Shown here: positions 26,326 to 34,960 of the stretch, piece after piece
Numbering within the stretch: the stretch's first letter is position 1
How the letters are laid out: each line of letters opens with the position of its first letter
Assembly: GCF_037977235.1 (NCBI RefSeq)
Contig: NZ_CP150276.1
Span: 1,364,001 to 1,428,000, forward strand
Direction: 5' to 3'
Length of the DNA stretch: 64,000 nt
From: Paenibacillus sp. FSL K6-0276
GTDB lineage: Bacteria > Bacillota > Bacilli > Paenibacillales > Paenibacillaceae
Translations under genes and position numbers: made by a program
Notes under the pieces: model-generated
What the model saw: only the letters and a program-made list of their open reading frames with translations
Databases searched by the model: none
Told to the model about the DNA's origin: nothing

Positions 26326-27327
26326 TTGAAGAAGAACTTATCTTTACTAATCATGACAGTGTTTCTTGCGGTAATCTTGGCAGCCTGTGGCTCCAATAAT
26401 GCAGCAACTTCAAATAACAATACAGCAGCGGCAGGCAATACAGAGGCTACTACTGCACCGACAACTGAACCTAAAGAACTTACTTTCAAACATGCACTTG
26501 GCGAAACTACGATTAAGACCAATCCGCAAAAAGTGGTTGTGTTTGACTACGGTACACTCGACACATTGGATAAACTGGGCGTAGATGTGGCTGCATTGCC
26601 TAAAGGCAGCGTGCCATCTTACCTCTCTAAATATAGGGATGACAAATACGAAAATGTTGGCGATTTGAAAGAGCCAGACTTTGAGAAGATTAATAGTCTT
26701 TCTCCAGACCTGATCATTATCTCAGGCAGACAGAAAGATATGTATGAAGAATTTAGCAAAATTGCTCCTACGCTATACGTTGCTGTAGACAATGCGAACT
26801 ACATGGAATCTTTTACAAATAACGTGAAGATGATGGGTCAAATTTTTGGCAAAGAAGCTGAAGTAGAGACCGAACTTGCTACTATTAATGACTCCATTAA
26901 AGCTCTAAATGAGAAAGTTACAGCAGAAAGTAAAAAAGCACTTATCATTCTTGCAAATGAAGGGAAAATCAGTGCTTACGGTTCTGGTTCCCGTTTCGGT
27001 ATTATCCATGATGTATTCGGATTTGCACAGGCGGATGATAAGATTGAAGTATCCACTCACGGTCAAAGTGTATCTTACGAATATGTAGCCGACAAGAATC
27101 CAGATTATCTGTTCGTAGTAGATAGAGATGCGGTTGTGAAGAGTGATAGTGGAGAATCCGGCTCAGCGAAGAAAGCGGTTGAGAACGATCTCGTGAAGAA
27201 CACAAATGCTTTTAAAAACGGTAAAATCATTTACCTAGATCCTAACTACTGGTACTTGTCTGGTGGCGGTTTGGTATCCGTTAGTGAAATGGTCAAGGAA
27301 GCTGGAACCGCTCTGGCAGCACAATAG
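26326..27327 (+). CDS. yclQ: Siderophore-binding lipoprotein (YclQ-like)
   Basis: The 333-residue protein has a lipoprotein signal (AVILAACGSNN, cysteine near residue 21), a threonine/asparagine/alanine-rich linker and a FatB/YclQ-type periplasmic-binding fold, with NPQKVVVFDYGTLDTLDKLG and a C-terminal PNYWYLSGGGL segment. It captures the ferric siderophore outside the membrane. TTG is the start, supported by AGGGGTGA six bases upstream. It is separated from yclP by 123 bases with no obvious terminator. Confidence 0.92.
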   Translation: MKKNLSLLIMTVFLAVILAACGSNNAATSNNNTAAAGNTEATTAPTTEPKELTFKHALGETTIKTNPQKVVVFDYGTLDTLDKLGVDVAALPKGSVPSYLSKYRDDKYENVGDLKEPDFEKINSLSPDLIIISGRQKDMYEEFSKIAPTLYVAVDNANYMESFTNNVKMMGQIFGKEAEVETELATINDSIKALNEKVTAESKKALIILANEGKISAYGSGSRFGIIHDVFGFAQADDKIEVSTHGQSVSYEYVADKNPDYLFVVDRDAVVKSDSGESGSAKKAVENDLVKNTNAFKNGKIIYLDPNYWYLSGGGLVSVSEMVKEAGTALAAQ

Positions 27328-27367
27328 TTCTAGAACATATGATTACCGGTGAATATCCGGTTAGAGA

Positions 27368-27415
27368 AAGCCTGTTGGCAGGAGTATTACTCCTTGTCGG
27401 CAGGCTTTTTTCGTT
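27368..27415 (+). terminator. Terminator after yclQ
   Basis: AAGCCTG and GGCAGGAGTA pair with the downstream TACTCC and CAGGCTT, followed by TTTTTCG. The stem is long and nearly continuous. Confidence 0.9.
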
Positions 27416-27463
27416 TTCTTCCATAGAATTACTGGTATATTCATACTAGTTGCTAAATTTAGC

Positions 27464-27490
27464 TGTAACTTTTTATGTTGGTATACGTGG
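27464..27490 (+). promoter_or_regulatory. ECF-type (autoregulatory) promoter of sigM
   Basis: TGTAAC (27464-27469), an exact 16-base spacer with a T-rich start, and CGTGG (27486-27490) match the AAC-N16-CGT pattern of promoters read by extracytoplasmic-function sigma factors. It sits 21 bases before the sigM start, as in many autoregulated ECF operons. Confidence 0.78.
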
Positions 27491-27510
27491 TTAGGTTAAG
27501 GGGGGAGTGC

Positions 27511-28014
27511 ATGAAGCGAAATTCACTGGATGAAATATATCAGATGTATGTGATGGATATTTACCGCTATTTGCGCTCCCTTTGTGGTGATCATCACGCG
27601 GCGGAAGACTTGATGCAGGAGACCTTTTATCGTGCTTATCTATATATAGAGGATTGCAAAGAAGAGAAGATTAAGCCTTGGCTGTTCCGTGTAGCCTACA
27701 ACGCCTTCGTAGATTATAGGCGAAAGGAAGGACGCAGCTTGGTACAGAGTGAGGAATTCTTTAAACAGCTTGCTCATCCAGATACCACGGAAAGCACGCT
27801 GCTTCGGCAGGAACGTTGGGAAGAGATATGGGTATCGGTAGCCGAACTTCCTGACAATCAGAGGCATGCGCTGTTACTACATGATTTTCATGGTCTTAGT
27901 TATCGTGAAGCATCGGACATTATGAACGTGGGCCTGTCCCAATATAAGATATTGATCTTTCGAGCTAGACAGAAGCTGCGTGAGGCAGAGCGGAGGAGGA
28001 ATGAAGATGAGTGA
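27511..28014 (+). CDS. sigM: ECF RNA polymerase sigma factor, SigM-like
   Basis: This 167-residue sigma factor has region 2 (DEIYQMYVMDIYRYLRSL, DLMQETFYRAYLYI, KPWLFRVAYNAFVDYRR) and region 4 (LPDNQRHALLLHDFHGLSYR, EASDIMNVGLSQYKILIFRA). The wording is closest to SigM of Bacillus, which controls cell envelope stress genes. ATG 27511 follows AAGGGGGGAG; an ATG at 27475 would lie inside the promoter. The anti-sigma gene overlaps its stop by 8 bases. Assignment as SigM rather than another ECF sigma is by similarity to remembered sequence and by the partner gene. Confidence 0.82.
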   Translation: MKRNSLDEIYQMYVMDIYRYLRSLCGDHHAAEDLMQETFYRAYLYIEDCKEEKIKPWLFRVAYNAFVDYRRKEGRSLVQSEEFFKQLAHPDTTESTLLRQERWEEIWVSVAELPDNQRHALLLHDFHGLSYREASDIMNVGLSQYKILIFRARQKLREAERRRNEDE

Positions 28015-29200
28015 GGAATTCAAGGAGAAATTAAGAAGGTATGGCGAAGGCACTCTTGCAGACGAGGATAGGGATGAAGTGGAGCGCGAACTGGAGAAGA
28101 TGGAAGTTTATCAGACTTATCTAGATGAACTCATGGGGGCAGAGGAGCCTGCTTCAGGTGATGGAAAGAGGATGAATTTCGGAAAAGGTGAAGGAAGCAG
28201 ACCCAATAGGGAAAAAAAGATCATCCGCCGGGGCAAATGGAGAGCACGCGTGTCGAGCACACTTACGGTAATCTCTGCGTTGTTGATGTTCATGATCATT
28301 TGCAGCTTTATCACTGCAATATTTTATGGTACTGGGGAGAGAGTTGAGAAATACCGTGATGTTGTTTCTTCAGCTATTGCTGTTTCACAACCGAATACGA
28401 TTGTACATTTAAGTAATGATTCCACTCCATTTTTTTCAATGAATCTAACTGGGGATATAAGGAAACAAGTGGGAGATGAACAAATTACTGTTGGAGATTA
28501 TTCAATGAAGCTTTTATTTGGATGGGCTAGGCTCTACAACTATTCCTGGACGGATGAAAGTAGAGGTGTTGGTTATTATTTTGTGTATCCACAGGGGAAG
28601 CAGTCTGCGGCAAACAGTATGGATGATAGCAGTGAGTGGGAGAGATTAGAGAAGCTCCCGGAAGGAACAGTAGCTGAAGCGTACTTGTCTTTTGACCAAT
28701 TATTTACGACAGATGAGCTACTGAAGAAGTTTGAACCTAAGAATCTTCAGCCTTTGTGGTTCGCGGCAGATACAGGTCCAAGGACACGAGAGCCAGTAAT
28801 AAATGACCCATTAGGATTTCCAAGTACACCAATCTGGCATGCAGATGATATGAAAGTGACACAAGAATCAAAGAAAAAGTGGGGGTGGTTCGGAGGGGTG
28901 ACTAGCCGCACGAGTGTTTCTCCATCTGTTGATTCATATGGGGATGCTGAACTACGTAATGCGAACTTCCTCAAGACATTGCACTTGATGCAGGAGTATA
29001 AATCGATCGCCAACAAGGTGATTCCGTTCATAGATCTGGATGATTCTATCAGTTATCTAGAGAAGAACGGAGTTAAGTTGTATGGAGCTGTCGTAACGGG
29101 TCCGGTTAAAGAACTGCTCAAGCTAAAAGAAGAAGAATGGGTCAGCAACATGCATGTGGGGGAAGTAAGACTGTGGAATTGGCGGGATCGAGAGAACTGA
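28007..29200 (+). CDS. Membrane anti-sigma factor (YhdL-like)
   Basis: This 397-residue protein has a short cytoplasmic N-terminal domain (EEFKEKLRRYGEGTLADEDR) that matches the sigma-factor-regulator N-terminal family, one membrane helix at about residues 84-107, and a large extracytoplasmic domain of about 290 residues of the sigma-regulator C-terminal type. YhdL is the known anti-SigM factor in Bacillus. GGAGGAGGA precedes ATG 28007. The pair sigma/anti-sigma is translationally coupled. The extracytoplasmic domain has no recognisable enzymatic motif and presumably senses envelope state. Confidence 0.82.
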   Translation: MSEEFKEKLRRYGEGTLADEDRDEVERELEKMEVYQTYLDELMGAEEPASGDGKRMNFGKGEGSRPNREKKIIRRGKWRARVSSTLTVISALLMFMIICSFITAIFYGTGERVEKYRDVVSSAIAVSQPNTIVHLSNDSTPFFSMNLTGDIRKQVGDEQITVGDYSMKLLFGWARLYNYSWTDESRGVGYYFVYPQGKQSAANSMDDSSEWERLEKLPEGTVAEAYLSFDQLFTTDELLKKFEPKNLQPLWFAADTGPRTREPVINDPLGFPSTPIWHADDMKVTQESKKKWGWFGGVTSRTSVSPSVDSYGDAELRNANFLKTLHLMQEYKSIANKVIPFIDLDDSISYLEKNGVKLYGAVVTGPVKELLKLKEEEWVSNMHVGEVRLWNWRDREN

Positions 29201-29273
29201 GTCACTGCAATAGCAGCCGGATATGCTCAATGTTGGTGGGGTATACCCGGCTTTGTTGTGTACAGAGAGCAGG

Positions 29274-29399
29274 CTATTTCTTTTCTAGTGCTTCTTCAAC
29301 TTTAACAAATTGCCCCTTGATTTCACAGCTTGGACATTTTTGTGGTTTGCAGCGCCCTTCCTTAGTTTCCCCGCAGGCTGTACATTTCCACTGTGCCAT
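29274..29399 (-). CDS. Small rubredoxin-like zinc-ribbon protein (RCKP type), 41 residues
   Basis: A 41-residue protein is encoded, beginning MAQWKCTACGETKEGRCKPQ and continuing with KCPSCE. It contains paired CxxC motifs (CTAC and CPSC) and the RCKP motif found in small rubrerythrin/rubredoxin-like proteins. It should bind zinc or iron. AAGGAGG lies eight bases before the ATG, which strongly supports translation. The gene is on the strand opposite its neighbours, between the anti-sigma gene and yfcE. The function of these small proteins is not established. Confidence 0.82.
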   Translation of the reverse strand: MAQWKCTACGETKEGRCKPQKCPSCEIKGQFVKVEEALEKK

Positions 29400-29578
29400 C
29401 TATAAGACCTCCTTCATAAATTATTTTCCTTATCTTAACAATATTGAACATGCAAGGGAGTGGAAGAAGTCACAGAACTTGCTTCTCGCTTAAGCAAATC
29501 GTACAATTATTTGAATATTAGATTTACGGATATGTGAGATAACCAAAGTTGAGTATGATAGATTAGGAGCTGAGATTT

Positions 29579-30085
29579 ATGAAAGTAGGAGTCGTATCTG
29601 ATACACATATGTCAAGAATGGCTAAGTCTCTGCCAAAGGCGCTTATTGCAGAATTCCGAAATGTGGACATAATCTTGCATCTTGGGGATTGGGTGAGTAT
29701 GGGAATCTATGATTTGCTGTCAGAATTAGGACCGGTAGAGGGTATTGCCGGAAATAATGATGGCGATGAGATCATTGAGCGTTTCGGAGAGCGCAAGATT
29801 ATTACGCTTGAGGGAATCAGGATTGGTATGGTACATGGACATACGCCACATTCCCGTAAAGGAACGGACGGGAATGCCCTGCTTGCTTTTGCGAATGATG
29901 AGGTGGATTGTATTCTCTTCGGTCATTCACATCAACCCTTGCTAAGAGAGGAGAATGGGATCCTGCTATTTAATCCTGGTTCTCCTACAGATAAGCGGCG
30001 TGAGAAATTGTATTCTTTCGGAATATTGGATATCGAAGCGGGTAAGGTTAGTGCCCGGCATGTGTTCTACGATTCAAAGGAATAA
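29579..30085 (+). CDS. yfcE: YfcE/MJ0936-type metallophosphoesterase
   Basis: This 168-residue protein belongs to the small calcineurin-like phosphodiesterase family. Metal ligands appear in VVSDTHMS, LHLGDW, GNNDGDE, VHGHTPH and FGHSHQP, in normal order. Such enzymes hydrolyse phosphodiesters in vitro; the physiological substrate is usually unknown. TAGGAGCTGAGATTT precedes the ATG. The next gene is an acetyltransferase 100 bases away. Confidence 0.92.
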   Translation: MKVGVVSDTHMSRMAKSLPKALIAEFRNVDIILHLGDWVSMGIYDLLSELGPVEGIAGNNDGDEIIERFGERKIITLEGIRIGMVHGHTPHSRKGTDGNALLAFANDEVDCILFGHSHQPLLREENGILLFNPGSPTDKRREKLYSFGILDIEAGKVSARHVFYDSKE

Positions 30086-30185
30086 GGGTCAATTGTCCAA
30101 ATCATTCGGCGTTCTCTCCATGGTGAACGCCTCGGTTACCATTTACAATGTTGTTAAAACGGGCGAGGCCGGAAAGTGAGCGCTG

Positions 30186-30650
30186 ATGATGAACAATTAT
30201 CGTATAGAACGAGTGGTTTTAGATGATTTAGAACGGCTCATACCATTATTTGATGAATATCGAGTATTCTATGGAGCAGCCTCTGATCGGGAAGGGGCAC
30301 GCGCCTTCTTAACCGACAGACTAAGGCTGAATGAATCTGTAATTCTTATGGTGGTAGAGGGGGAAGGTGACGGAAAACGTTCGTGGGGCTTCACACAGCT
30401 CTATCCTTCATTTTCATCGGTGACGATGGAGCGCCTCTGGATACTGAATGATTTGTTCGTTACTGCAGAGATCCGAGGGCATGGGCTAGGCGCTATGCTG
30501 CTGGAAAGTGCTAGAGATTATGCGATTTCTACGAATACGAAGGGCTTGTCCCTGACAACGATGACGGAGAATGTAGGCGCGCAGCGGTTATATGAAGCGC
30601 ATGGCTACATTCGAGATGATGAATTTTATACCTATAACCTTTTTTTCTAA
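30186..30650 (+). CDS. GNAT-family N-acetyltransferase
   Basis: This 154-residue acetyltransferase has the N-terminal strand IERVVLDDLERLIPLFDEYR, the central WILNDLFVTAEIRGHGLGAM acetyl-CoA loop and a C-terminal SLTTMTENVGAQRLYEAHGY block. Substrate is unknown. Two adjacent ATG codons (30186 and 30189) are possible. The HAD hydrolase gene follows after 37 bases. Confidence 0.88.
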   Translation: MMNNYRIERVVLDDLERLIPLFDEYRVFYGAASDREGARAFLTDRLRLNESVILMVVEGEGDGKRSWGFTQLYPSFSSVTMERLWILNDLFVTAEIRGHGLGAMLLESARDYAISTNTKGLSLTTMTENVGAQRLYEAHGYIRDDEFYTYNLFF

Positions 30651-30687
30651 GGCTAGCTAGAGAGAAAGACGAGTAAGGGGCGTTAAA

Positions 30688-31398
30688 GTGGAAACAAGTA
30701 ATAAGTTGGCAATCTTTTTTGACCTGGATGACACGTTATATGATCATTTGGTTCCTTTTGAAGAAGCAGTACGAGAAGTGCTCAGCCCAGATGAGAGTAG
30801 TCTGGATTTTGCGGAATTATTTTATAAAGTGAGACATCATAGTGATGTGTTATGGCCGATGTATTTGCGGGGAGAAATTCCGCTGGAGGAGACACGGGTG
30901 CGCCGTCTGGAGCTTGCTTTTGCTGAGTATGGTTTGCAGATTGATCGTGATCAAGCCTCAGCGGTACAAGCGGCATATATCGGCCGTCAATACACTATTC
31001 AGATGATTGATGGAGTGCGTGAGCACCTTGAACGATTTATTGCGGACGGTCATAAGGTAGGCATTATTACGAATGGCCCAAAGGATCATCAGATGAGTAA
31101 AATTCGTGGGCTAGGCTTAGATCAGATTATTCCCGAGGACATGATCTTTATTTCTGATGCTGTCGGTCTTGCTAAACCGGACCCAGAAATATTCGTACAC
31201 GTAAACCAAAAGACAGGTACTTCGGCGGACCACTCGCTTTATATAGGGGATACTTGGGCTAACGATGTAGTTGGAGCGCTCGCGGCTGGATGGAAGGTCT
31301 GTTGGTATAATCCGAGAGGCAGACAACCGGCTACGAATCATAAGCCTAGTTATATTTTCACTAATTATAAGGAATTTGGCGAGCTTCCTTTGGTGTGA
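30688..31398 (+). CDS. HAD-superfamily hydrolase
   Basis: This 236-residue haloacid-dehalogenase-like phosphatase has motif I FFDLDDTLYDH, motif II IITNGPKDHQ, and motifs III/IV in GLAKPDPEIF and YIGDTWANDV. The helical cap between residues 20 and 95 marks subfamily I. Substrates of such proteins are small phosphorylated metabolites and cannot be assigned here. The start is GTG, preceded by AAGGGGCGTTAAA. Confidence 0.9.
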   Translation: METSNKLAIFFDLDDTLYDHLVPFEEAVREVLSPDESSLDFAELFYKVRHHSDVLWPMYLRGEIPLEETRVRRLELAFAEYGLQIDRDQASAVQAAYIGRQYTIQMIDGVREHLERFIADGHKVGIITNGPKDHQMSKIRGLGLDQIIPEDMIFISDAVGLAKPDPEIFVHVNQKTGTSADHSLYIGDTWANDVVGALAAGWKVCWYNPRGRQPATNHKPSYIFTNYKEFGELPLV

Positions 31399-31442
31399 GA
31401 GGTGGAATTTAATTAAACGCTCATAGGATAAAAGTGGATCAA

Positions 31443-31667
31443 CGTAGTGTGCATGTTAGCTTATACGGAAAAATTCCCTATAATAAGCGACTATTTAGGT
31501 TATATTGCGAATTATGCGGAAATCCTCCCTATAAATACAGTGAAAAAAATAAATTAAGAACGATTCAGGTAAATTATAGGGACAATTTCCCTATATTCTG
31601 TTAATTCGGCTATTAAATCTAGAATTATAGGGAGAAAATTCCTATAGTAGCGCATCGTAGTGTGTAT
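31443..31667. repeat. Repeat cluster with CCCTATAA/TTATAGGG motifs
   Basis: Four related motifs lie in about 180 bases: GGAAAAATTCCCTATAA (31467-31483), GGAAATCCTCCCTATAAA (31518-31535), AATTATAGGGACAATTTCCC (from 31572) and AATTATAGGGAGAAAATTCC (from 31623). The third is itself palindromic (TATAGGGA with TCCCTATA). The cluster is framed by the near-direct repeat CGTAGTGTGCAT (31443) and CGTAGTGTGTAT (31656). No coding frame is present. The rest of the 31399-31734 spacer holds only the terminator that follows. Confidence 0.75.
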
Positions 31668-31676
31668 ATGCTCCAT

Positions 31677-31732
31677 ATAAAAAAAGCTTGCTCCCTAAAA
31701 GCCAATTTCGGCATAAAGGGGCAAGCTTTTTC
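31677..31732. terminator. Bidirectional terminator, mainly for apbE
   Basis: AAAAAGCTTGC (31681-31691) pairs with GCAAGCTTTTT (31721-31731), with further inner CCCT/AGGG pairing; T-runs exist in both directions. Confidence 0.85.
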
Positions 31733-31734
31733 AT

Positions 31735-32841
31735 TTACTCTGCGAAGCTGTACGTTGGGTCCGTCAGTTTCATTCTTTCTTTAATGCCTGCTGTGGCATA
31801 AATTTTGTTGTCATCGGTAATAAAAAAAGCTTCAACATCTTCAGGTAACGATTCAAGATATTTCATGCCTTCTTCTTTTCCCATTAGAAATACCCCAGTA
31901 GACAAGGCATCCGCAATTGTTGCATTCGGGCTCATAATGGTAAGACTTTTGAGACCGTTCTGAGAAGGATATCCTGTGCGCGGATCAATGATATGATGGT
32001 AACGAACATTGTCCTGCATAAAATACCGTTCGTAAACACCAGAAGCATCGATGACCTCATCTGCAATTTTGATCGTTCCTAGCTGTGTGCCACGGCTCTG
32101 ATCTGGATCCTGCAATCCGATATTCCATTCGCTTCCGTTTGGCTTCTTACCGAGTGCAATGATACTGCTGCCTCCGAGGTTAATCATAGCGCTATTTAGA
32201 CCTTGCTCTTTCAAATAATCAGCGATACGGTCTGCAGCATAACCTTTTCCAATGCCGCCTAGATCCAGCACCATATTTTCCTTCATCAGCTTTACAGTTT
32301 TCGCAGCTTCATCAATTTCAACGTCCTTGTAGTTGGTTAGGCTCTTGGCTTTATCAATATCAGCTTGGGGAGGGACTTTATCGCCGCCACTACCGATATT
32401 CCAGAGATCGATTAGCGGACCGATTGTGGGATCAAATAGCCCGTCCATTTCTTTTGCATATTGAAGGGATTGTTTAATCACATCCAGGGTCTCGTCAGAA
32501 ACGACAACGGCTTCTTTCCCTGCTGCTTGGTTGACAGCGTAAAGCTCGCCGCCTTCTTTGGTGCGGCTAAGCTCCATATCCATTCGTTCCAGCATGTGCT
32601 GGATATCATCCATATTTTTCTGTGCTACGTTATCTCCGAACACTTTTATATTCACGACAGTGTCATAAATATAAAATGTTTGAGAGAGAGACTTTTCCTC
32701 TCCTTTTCCGGATGTTACTGCGCTACCCGTAGTTTCCGCCGCCTTATCGTCCTTCTCCTTAGTAATTAGCCAAGCACCGACAGCTATGATGACGATGACG
32801 ATTACAACGAGGATCAGCGTCATTTTTTTGTTCTTGAACAT
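31735..32841 (-). CDS. apbE: Membrane-anchored FAD:protein FMN transferase
   Basis: ApbE attaches FMN covalently to a threonine of target proteins outside the cytoplasm. The 368-residue protein has an N-terminal membrane anchor (residues about 8-28) without a lipobox cysteine, then a charged linker. Catalytic blocks are DPTIGPLIDLWNIG, LDLGGIGKGYAADRIADYL, MINLGGSSI, DASGVYERYF and the histidine/aspartate segment HHIIDPRTGYPS. No flavoprotein target such as an Rnf or Nqr subunit is adjacent. It is monocistronic with a terminator immediately after the stop. Confidence 0.94.
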   Translation of the reverse strand: MFKNKKMTLILVVIVIVIIAVGAWLITKEKDDKAAETTGSAVTSGKGEEKSLSQTFYIYDTVVNIKVFGDNVAQKNMDDIQHMLERMDMELSRTKEGGELYAVNQAAGKEAVVVSDETLDVIKQSLQYAKEMDGLFDPTIGPLIDLWNIGSGGDKVPPQADIDKAKSLTNYKDVEIDEAAKTVKLMKENMVLDLGGIGKGYAADRIADYLKEQGLNSAMINLGGSSIIALGKKPNGSEWNIGLQDPDQSRGTQLGTIKIADEVIDASGVYERYFMQDNVRYHHIIDPRTGYPSQNGLKSLTIMSPNATIADALSTGVFLMGKEEGMKYLESLPEDVEAFFITDDNKIYATAGIKERMKLTDPTYSFAE

Positions 32842-32956
32842 ATTCCACCATCCATAAAGTTAGTTTCTAAACCACATCATTACTTATAATACCCCAGATA
32901 AGAAGTTGATGGAAATTAATTTCATGACACATTTAAGGATAAGCCGGTCAGCATAG

Positions 32957-32985
32957 CAAAAAAGCCCCGTATCCTGATTCGGGGC
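32957..32985 (-). terminator. Terminator after the minus-strand glycosyltransferase
   Basis: On the minus strand GCCCCG pairs with CGGGGC (32980-32985 with 32964-32969), followed by six or more T. Confidence 0.82.
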
Positions 32986-33016
32986 GGCGCTATAGATTTT
33001 AAAAAAACGATCCTAC

Positions 33017-33949
33017 TTAATCGAGCATATATTCACTGTATTTATTCTTACGAGGATTTAGTACGAAGAGGATCCCTTTGGCATATCCGCTAACGGCTTT
33101 GAAATTCCGCTTTAGGGTTGCTTTAGCCGTCAGACAAGACAGTGTCCAGATCAGGGCAGCATAATTCATAAATGGAGCTTTACGCAAGTTCAGCAAATAG
33201 TAATGATTGATTGCAGTAGCTCGTGCAACAACCCCTGCCTTATCACGAGAACCTGGCGACTCATGATGGATGATTTTCATGGCGGGGTTAATCACAAGCT
33301 TGCCATACTGGCTGGCCAAGTGGGATAAATAAATATCCTCGGCTATGGAGTAGCTTGTCATCCATGGATAGGGCTTAATATCACGCAGTGCCGAGCGCCG
33401 GAAGGACATATTACACCCGTGAAAAAAATCCGTTTCAAATACCTGCTTCTTCTCTCCCCAAAGGAATTGCGAGCCTGCAAACATACTTGCCGACAATCTG
33501 CCTGGTGATCCGGACATTTGTCCGGTTATCATACCGAACAGCCTGCTTGGAATGCTACTATGTATGCCTTTTGCTACACCACCTACACCAACAATGGAAT
33601 CATCGGCTGCATAAGTATCTAGCAGTCGTCGAATATATAAGGAGTCATCTAATTCTGCATCATCATCTAAGTTGAGCACAATTTCTGCATGGATCAGTCC
33701 TAGCGCTTCGTAACGGGAAAGCCAGAGGCCAGGCTTAGTTTTGCGATGATAATGAAGTTCAGCCTGCGGTAATCCAGTTAGTATTTCACGATAATAAACT
33801 AATCTGTCCTCAGGGATCTCACCGTCGTCCACAATCCATAGCTCGATGGAGATGTCCTCAAGCTGTGTCTGCTTGCCAATGGACTCTATGCACACCGTAA
33901 GGTCGTCGATTCGGTTACGGGTAGGAATCACTATAGATATATCATACAT
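33017..33949 (-). CDS. Family 2 glycosyltransferase
   Basis: This 310-residue protein is a GT-A fold glycosyltransferase. The N-terminal nucleotide-binding region is DISIVIPTRNRIDDLTVCIE, the metal-binding acidic motif is LNLDDDAELDDSL, and the acceptor region contains HGCNMSFRRSAL and SIAEDIYLSHLA. A C-terminal hydrophobic segment (about residues 255-275) may bind the membrane. It stands alone rather than in a polysaccharide cluster, so donor and acceptor cannot be assigned. Confidence 0.88.
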   Translation of the reverse strand: MYDISIVIPTRNRIDDLTVCIESIGKQTQLEDISIELWIVDDGEIPEDRLVYYREILTGLPQAELHYHRKTKPGLWLSRYEALGLIHAEIVLNLDDDAELDDSLYIRRLLDTYAADDSIVGVGGVAKGIHSSIPSRLFGMITGQMSGSPGRLSASMFAGSQFLWGEKKQVFETDFFHGCNMSFRRSALRDIKPYPWMTSYSIAEDIYLSHLASQYGKLVINPAMKIIHHESPGSRDKAGVVARATAINHYYLLNLRKAPFMNYAALIWTLSCLTAKATLKRNFKAVSGYAKGILFVLNPRKNKYSEYMLD

Positions 33950-34117
33950 ATCTGATCTCCCTTCAGGACTTCTTTTGTCCGCTAATCTGAATGCAGTCTT
34001 CCGGCAAAATGGTTACCTTTATTCTATCTGTCCTGAAGAAGAGCGTATATACCACTTTCGTATACTTTTAGTTGGGGCTCAGGTCTAATGAGATTTTTTT
34101 TAAAATAAAAGTTAAGT

Positions 34118-34146
34118 TTGTATTTTTCGGTTTTTAACTATATAAT
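34118..34146 (+). promoter_or_regulatory. SigA promoter of the DsbA-family gene
   Basis: TTGTAT (34118-34123), a 17-base spacer and TATAAT (34141-34146) lie about 75 bases before the start. Confidence 0.72.
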
Positions 34147-34220
34147 AGTAAGTGACGAATATTTAGTTATCAATCTTATTCAGCAGTTACTAATGAACCA
34201 TAATATTAGGAGGTTTTTTC

Positions 34221-34943
34221 ATGAGAATAGATATTTGGTCCGATTATGCTTGTCCATTTTGTTACATTGGTAAAAGACGTTTGGAGAATGCGCTGAGTCA
34301 ATTCCCGAATCGAGATCAAGTAGAAGTGGTATTCCGTAGCTTTCAACTGGATCCACATGCAAAAGTGAATGAGACTAAGAGTATTCACGAGATGCTGGCT
34401 TCCAAATACGGTATGACTATTGAAAAAGCAAAAGCAATGAACGCACAGCTAGCTGAGCAAGCGCAAGATGTGGGGTTGGATTTCCAATTCGATGCGATGA
34501 AGCATACGAATACTTTCGATAGTCACCGCTTGAGTCACTTTGCAAGCTCAAAAGGAAAAGGTGCAGAAATGTCCGAACGTCTGCTACGTGCCTACTTTAC
34601 GGATTCATTGAATCTTGGAGATCGCAGTGTACTTGCTACACTTGCTGCTGAGGTAGGGCTTGATCAGGTAGAAGTAGCGGCAATGCTGGAGACAGATGCT
34701 TACACAGCTGAAGTGAATGGAGATATCGAAGAAGGAAGCCGTCTGAATATTACCGGTGTGCCTTTCTTCGTGTTCAACAATAAATATGCTTTATCCGGTG
34801 CACAGCCAGGACCTGTATTTACAGAGGTGTTGGATACCGTGTGGGCGGAAGAACAAGCTGGACCAACACTGCAAGTGGTTGGCAAAGGACAATCTGACGT
34901 ATCCACGGATGATGGCTGCGCGGACGGATCTTGCAATATATAA
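34221..34943 (+). CDS. DsbA-family (FrnE-like) thiol oxidoreductase
   Basis: This 240-residue protein has the thioredoxin-fold active site CPFC in WSDYACPFCYIGKRRLE and the conserved helical insertion of the FrnE group. GVPFFVFNNKYALSGAQP contains the cis-proline. It has no signal peptide and so is cytoplasmic. The C-terminal tail DDGCADGSCNI adds a second cysteine pair, as in other FrnE-like proteins. Members act as disulfide oxidoreductases or isomerases, sometimes in oxidative stress. AGGAGG precedes the ATG. Confidence 0.92.
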   Translation: MRIDIWSDYACPFCYIGKRRLENALSQFPNRDQVEVVFRSFQLDPHAKVNETKSIHEMLASKYGMTIEKAKAMNAQLAEQAQDVGLDFQFDAMKHTNTFDSHRLSHFASSKGKGAEMSERLLRAYFTDSLNLGDRSVLATLAAEVGLDQVEVAAMLETDAYTAEVNGDIEEGSRLNITGVPFFVFNNKYALSGAQPGPVFTEVLDTVWAEEQAGPTLQVVGKGQSDVSTDDGCADGSCNI

Positions 34944-34960
34944 AGTTCGTATAGTGTGGA

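Noticed and set aside
27475-27510. Upstream start for sigM
   Set aside because: It lies within the ECF-type promoter spacer, while ATG 27511 has an excellent ribosome binding site.
29137-29493. Plus-strand open frame across the zinc-ribbon gene
   Set aside because: No ribosome binding site, and the minus strand carries a clear cysteine-rich protein with AAGGAGG in the same place.
30108-30131. GGCGTTC/GAACGCC hairpin after yfcE as a terminator
   Set aside because: There is no T-run after the stem; it may be a chance hairpin or an RNA stability element.
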